A stretch of DNA of 19,011 bases. Source: Deltaproteobacteria bacterium RIFCSPLOWO2_02_FULL_57_26 (lineage in GTDB: Bacteria; Desulfobacterota; Binatia; UBA9968). The notes beneath the pieces were generated by a model. It saw nothing but the letters and a program-made list of their open reading frames with translations. It was not told the origin of the DNA and searched no databases. Shown one piece after another: positions 16,041 through 19,011 of this stretch (its first letter is position 1; every line of letters begins with the position of its first letter). The position numbers and the translations under genes were made by a program. The stretch lies in the NCBI GenBank assembly GCA_001798455.1, contig MGSI01000156.1, forward strand, positions 1 to 19,011, read 5' to 3'.

Positions 16041-17259
16041 GAAGAGCAGCCTGATTGTAGGCCTGGATATTGGCACCTCCAAGGTTTGCGCGGTCGTGGG
16101 AGAGGTGACGGAACGGGGGCTAGAGGTCATCGGCGTCGGTTCCCATCCCTCTCAGGGATTGCGGAAGGGGGTGGTGATCAATATCGAAAGCACCATGAAT
16201 TCCATCAAGCGGGCCGTAGAAGAGGCCGAACTCATGGCGGGTTGTGAAATCAATTCGGTCTTTGCGGGGATCGCCGGAGGCCACGTCAAGGGTTTCAACA
16301 GTCACGGGGTCGTGGCGGTGAAAAACAAGGAAGTGACGCAGCGAGACATTGACCGGGTGATCGACGCGGCCAAGGCGGTGGCGATCCCGATGGATCGGGA
16401 GGTACTGCATATCCTTCCCCAGGATTACATCATCGACGACCAGGACGGGATCAAAGAGCCTCTGGGAATGTCGGGCGTCCGTTTGGAAGCCAAGGTCCAT
16501 ATTGTGACCGGCGCGGTTACCTGCGTCCAAAACATCATCAAATGCTGCAACCGCACCGGCCTGAATGTGGCCGATATCGCCCTGGAGCCGCTCGCCTCCG
16601 CGGAGGCCGTGCTGACGCCGGAGGAAAAAGAATTGGGTGTGGTTCTGGTCGACATGGGGGGTGGCACAACGGATATCGCCCTATTTGACGATGGAGCCGT
16701 CAAACATACCAGCGTCCTGGGCGTCGGTGGTAACCACTTGACGAGCGACATCGCTGCCGGCCTGCGCACGCCGATTGGAGAGGCGGAGCGGATCAAGCAG
16801 CGCTACGGCTGCGCCAAGACGTCTATGGTCGGCAAAGACGAACAGGTGGAGGTGCCGAGCGTCGGCGGCAGGAGTTCGCGGACGATCTCGCGGCAGATTC
16901 TCTGTGAAATCATTGAGCCCCGCCTGGAGGAGATGTTTCAGCTCATTCAGCGGGAGATCGCCAAGTCGGGCTATGAAGGCTCGCTGGTCTCCGGCATGGT
17001 GTTGACCGGCGGCTCGACTCTGCTCCCGGGCATGATCGAGATGGCGGAAGGGGTGTTCGGCATGCCCGTGCGCCTCGGGGTGCCCATTCACGTGGGCGGG
17101 CTGATCGATGTTGTATCCAGCCCGATTTATGCCACCGGTGTGGGGCTCGTGCTTTACGGCATGAAGCGCCAGGATAAGAACTTTTTCCGGATTCGCGAAA
17201 ACAACCTGTTCCATAAGGTCAAGAATCGGATGGTGGATTGGTTTAGTGAGTTTTTCTGA
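16033..17259 (+). CDS. ftsA: Cell division protein FtsA
   Basis: Actin-like ATPase that tethers FtsZ filaments to the membrane and recruits later division proteins. It has 408 residues. Motifs: phosphate-1 loop VGLDIGTSKVCAVVGEV (9-25), the SHS2/1C region following it, phosphate-2 loop DMGGGTTDIALFDDG (207-221), and the adenosine motif LTGGSTLLPGM towards the C terminus. The last 19 residues (NNLFHKVKNRMVDWFSEFF) form an amphipathic membrane-targeting helix, as expected. AGGAG at 16026-16030 sits only 2 nt from the ATG, which lies inside the ftsQ coding end, so translation is probably coupled to ftsQ. Confidence 0.97.
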   Translation: MAKKSSLIVGLDIGTSKVCAVVGEVTERGLEVIGVGSHPSQGLRKGVVINIESTMNSIKRAVEEAELMAGCEINSVFAGIAGGHVKGFNSHGVVAVKNKEVTQRDIDRVIDAAKAVAIPMDREVLHILPQDYIIDDQDGIKEPLGMSGVRLEAKVHIVTGAVTCVQNIIKCCNRTGLNVADIALEPLASAEAVLTPEEKELGVVLVDMGGGTTDIALFDDGAVKHTSVLGVGGNHLTSDIAAGLRTPIGEAERIKQRYGCAKTSMVGKDEQVEVPSVGGRSSRTISRQILCEIIEPRLEEMFQLIQREIAKSGYEGSLVSGMVLTGGSTLLPGMIEMAEGVFGMPVRLGVPIHVGGLIDVVSSPIYATGVGLVLYGMKRQDKNFFRIRENNLFHKVKNRMVDWFSEFF

Positions 17260-17286
17260 GACCAAGGCAAAAGCGTAAAGATCGAG

Positions 17287-17293
17287 AAGGAGG
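17287..17293 (+). promoter_or_regulatory. Strong ribosome-binding site of ftsZ
   Basis: AAGGAGG, 6 nt before the ftsZ ATG, is among the strongest Shine-Dalgarno sequences in the window. It contrasts with the weak or absent ones of most mur genes here, and fits the high FtsZ level that cells need. Confidence 0.85.
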
Positions 17294-17299
17294 AAGTCT

Positions 17300-18496
17300 A
17301 TGTTTGAGATCGTTGAGCAAGTCAATCTGGGTGCCCGGATCAAAGTTATCGGCATCGGGGGTGGCGGAGGAAACGCGGTGAACACCATGATCTCGGCCAG
17401 GCTCACCGGGGTGGACTTTATCGTGGCCAATACCGATGCCCAGGCCATTGAGGCCAGCCGGGCGCCGGTCAAGATCCAGCTCGGAGAGAAGATTACGAAA
17501 GGGTTGGGGGCGGGAGCCAACCCCGAAATTGGTCGGCGCGCGGCGCTGGAAGATCAGGAGCGCATCCGGGATTTTCTGGCCGGAGCCGACATGATCTTTA
17601 TCACCGCAGGGATGGGCGGTGGCACGGGGACCGGAGGAGCCCCGATCATTGCCAAACTAGCGCGTGAGGTGGGGGCGCTCACCGTTGGGGTGGTCACGAA
17701 ACCCTTCCTATTCGAAGGGAAGAAGCGGATGTGCCAGGCCGAAGAAGGCATTCAGGAGCTCAAGCAGAGCGTGGATACCTTGATTGTCATCCCTAATCAA
17801 CGCCTCTTAAGCATTGCGGCCAAGACGACCACGATGCTGGAGGCGTTCGGGAAGGCGGACGACGTTCTGCTCCAGGCGGTGCGCGGGATCTCCGATCTGA
17901 TCATCACGCCCGGGCTGATCAACCTCGATTTCGCCGACATCCGCACCGTGATGGCGGAGATGGGCCTGGCACTTATGGGGGCGGCCTCCGCCTCGGGCGA
18001 GAATCGCGCTGTAGAGGCGGCCCAAAAGTCGATCTCCAGCCCGTTGCTGGAAGACATCTCGATTCACGGAGCCCGGGGAGTGCTCATCAATATCACCGGC
18101 GGTCCGGATCTCAGCCTCCATGAGGTCAATGAGGCGGCCACCATGATCCATGAGGAAGCCCACGAGGACGCCAATATCATTTTCGGGGCCGTGATCGATG
18201 AGAGGATGAAGGATGAGATCCGCATCACGGTCATCGCCACTGGTTTCGGTGAGAAGGAAAGCGACGCGCGCAAGCCGGCTCTGGCAAGCGCGTCATCTTC
18301 CACGAACCACAAGGAGAGGAAGGTGGTGCACTTGGGCACCATCGTGGACCATCTGGACTCACCCACCTGGCAGCGCAAGAAGCAAGGCAGTGGGGCAGTG
18401 GAGACGGTGACTTTTGACAAAAGCTCGCTGCAATTGAGCCCGGATGAGGAGGATAAGTTCGATATCCCGACGTTTTTAAGAAAGCAGATGGATTAA
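17300..18496 (+). CDS. ftsZ: Cell division GTPase FtsZ
   Basis: Tubulin-like GTPase that forms the Z ring. It has 398 residues. Motifs: IGIGGGGGNAVNTM (17-30), the tubulin signature GGGTGTG (106-112), the guanine and ribose region around NTDAQA (44-49), and the T7 catalytic loop NLDFADIRTVM (208-218), which completes GTP hydrolysis in the neighbouring subunit. A flexible linker (about 318-384) leads to the C-terminal peptide DKFDIPTFLRKQ (385-396), the docking site for FtsA and other partners. The core is complete with no missing catalytic residue. It is the last recognisable dcw gene. The 63 bp after it hold no clear terminator. Confidence 0.98.
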   Translation: MFEIVEQVNLGARIKVIGIGGGGGNAVNTMISARLTGVDFIVANTDAQAIEASRAPVKIQLGEKITKGLGAGANPEIGRRAALEDQERIRDFLAGADMIFITAGMGGGTGTGGAPIIAKLAREVGALTVGVVTKPFLFEGKKRMCQAEEGIQELKQSVDTLIVIPNQRLLSIAAKTTTMLEAFGKADDVLLQAVRGISDLIITPGLINLDFADIRTVMAEMGLALMGAASASGENRAVEAAQKSISSPLLEDISIHGARGVLINITGGPDLSLHEVNEAATMIHEEAHEDANIIFGAVIDERMKDEIRITVIATGFGEKESDARKPALASASSSTNHKERKVVHLGTIVDHLDSPTWQRKKQGSGAVETVTFDKSSLQLSPDEEDKFDIPTFLRKQMD

Positions 18497-18559
18497 ATGA
18501 TAATGAGAGAAACTTGTTTTTAGGGGCGGTTATAAAGGTTTACGGGAGGAAGTGAGATT

Positions 18560-19011
18560 ATGCTGCCCCAAGGCAGGCCAGCGGACCGTTTACCCCGGCC
18601 GATTCCGAGTGACTTCCCCGTCAAGCAGATTCGGGCTGCGGGTCACCTCCGAAAGAAGCGCCCCGACCAGACCCGTGTCCTGCTCGTCGAGGGTAACGCG
18701 GGAGACGCGCGTCTCGTCCGGGAGATGCTGGCCGAGGCGGGGGCGGTGCGGTTCGATCTCATACGTGTGTCCCGGCTGAGCGATGCCCTGAAACGGCTCA
18801 AAGAGGCCGAGTTCGACGCTGTCCTCCTTGATCTGAATCTTCCGGACGCGCGGGGACTCCAGGCAATTGCTCCCGTGAGCGACACGGCTCCGGACGTGCC
18901 GATCGTCGTGCTGAGCGGCCTTTGGGACGAGAGCCTCGCCGTCGCGGCCGTGCAGCGCGGCGCGCAGGACTACCTCGTCAAGGGACAGGGCGGAGCCAGC
19001 CTCCTCGCGCG
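18560..19011 (+). CDS. Response-regulator receiver-domain protein (3' end beyond window)
   Basis: An open frame of 150 codons runs off the window end without a stop. After a basic, Pro-rich N terminus (1-37) comes a receiver domain: RVLLVEGNAGDARLVREML (39-57), AVLLDLNLPDARGL (87-100) with the phospho-acceptor Asp91, VPIVVLSGL (113-121) with Ser119 at the switch Ser/Thr position, and GAQDYLVKGQ (134-143) with the conserved Lys141. The acidic pair that is normally E-D or D-D is E44-G45, so one Mg2+-binding acid is missing. The DYLVKGQ ending is common in receivers followed by PAS, kinase or GGDEF domains, so the missing part may carry an output domain (inference). GGGAGGA at 18544-18550 is 9 nt before the ATG. 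Confidence 0.85.
   Translation, partial: MLPQGRPADRLPRPIPSDFPVKQIRAAGHLRKKRPDQTRVLLVEGNAGDARLVREMLAEAGAVRFDLIRVSRLSDALKRLKEAEFDAVLLDLNLPDARGLQAIAPVSDTAPDVPIVVLSGLWDESLAVAAVQRGAQDYLVKGQGGASLLA

Noticed and set aside
18514..18536. Promoter-like TTGTTT and TATAAA before the receiver gene
   Set aside because: The spacing is only 11 bp and the -35 match is poor, so I do not call a promoter although one may exist nearby.
18497..18559. Terminator after ftsZ
   Set aside because: There is a short T-run (18516-18521) but no GC-rich stem before it, so I cannot support an intrinsic terminator.

Overview
The window is one long, entirely plus-strand division and cell-wall (dcw) cluster from a GC-rich, diderm-type bacterium. 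It opens inside the RNase P RNA gene (rnpB). It then runs mraZ, a STAS-domain gene, rsmH, ftsL, ftsI, murE, murF, mraY, murD, ftsW, murG, murC, murB, ftsQ, ftsA and ftsZ, and closes inside a response-regulator gene cut by the window end. The gene order murG-murC-murB-ftsQ-ftsA-ftsZ, the DNPR motif in MurE (meso-diaminopimelate type peptidoglycan) and the class-A RNase P RNA suggest a proteobacterial or deltaproteobacterial-like lineage (Desulfobacterota, Binatota, NC10 and similar). The lineage is an inference from gene order and style, not from a database match.

Layout: 1-347 is rnpB without its extreme 5' end. 348-569 is a spacer with no recognisable gene. 570-598 is a near-consensus sigma70-type promoter, followed by MraZ-type TGGGA boxes and mraZ (650-1102). 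1153-1515 is a small STAS protein that is not a standard dcw member. 1646-18496 is the dcw operon proper, with very short spacers or ATGA overlaps (ftsL/ftsI, murD/ftsW, ftsQ/ftsA). 18560-19011 is the start of a receiver-domain protein.

How it works together: MurC, MurD, MurE and MurF build the UDP-MurNAc-pentapeptide from the product of MurB. MraY and MurG convert it to lipid I and lipid II. FtsW and FtsI polymerise and cross-link it at the septum. FtsL, FtsQ, FtsA and FtsZ form the divisome. RsmH methylates 16S rRNA, and MraZ probably represses the cluster through the boxes in front of its own gene. No ddl is found at its common place between murB and ftsQ.

The most unusual aspect is a series of short-word, hairpin-forming repeats that interrupt the operon. 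They lie before rsmH, inside murE (in frame), before murF, before murD, before murC and before murB. Two of them (9025-9093 and 12621-12690) share one architecture: GTTCAA-type hexamers every 9 bp on the left and TTGAAC-type hexamers every 9 bp on the right. Several genes just downstream have no visible Shine-Dalgarno sequence, and their reading frames extend back into the repeats, so starts there were chosen by family alignment. The STAS protein has also lost the usual phosphorylatable DSSG motif.
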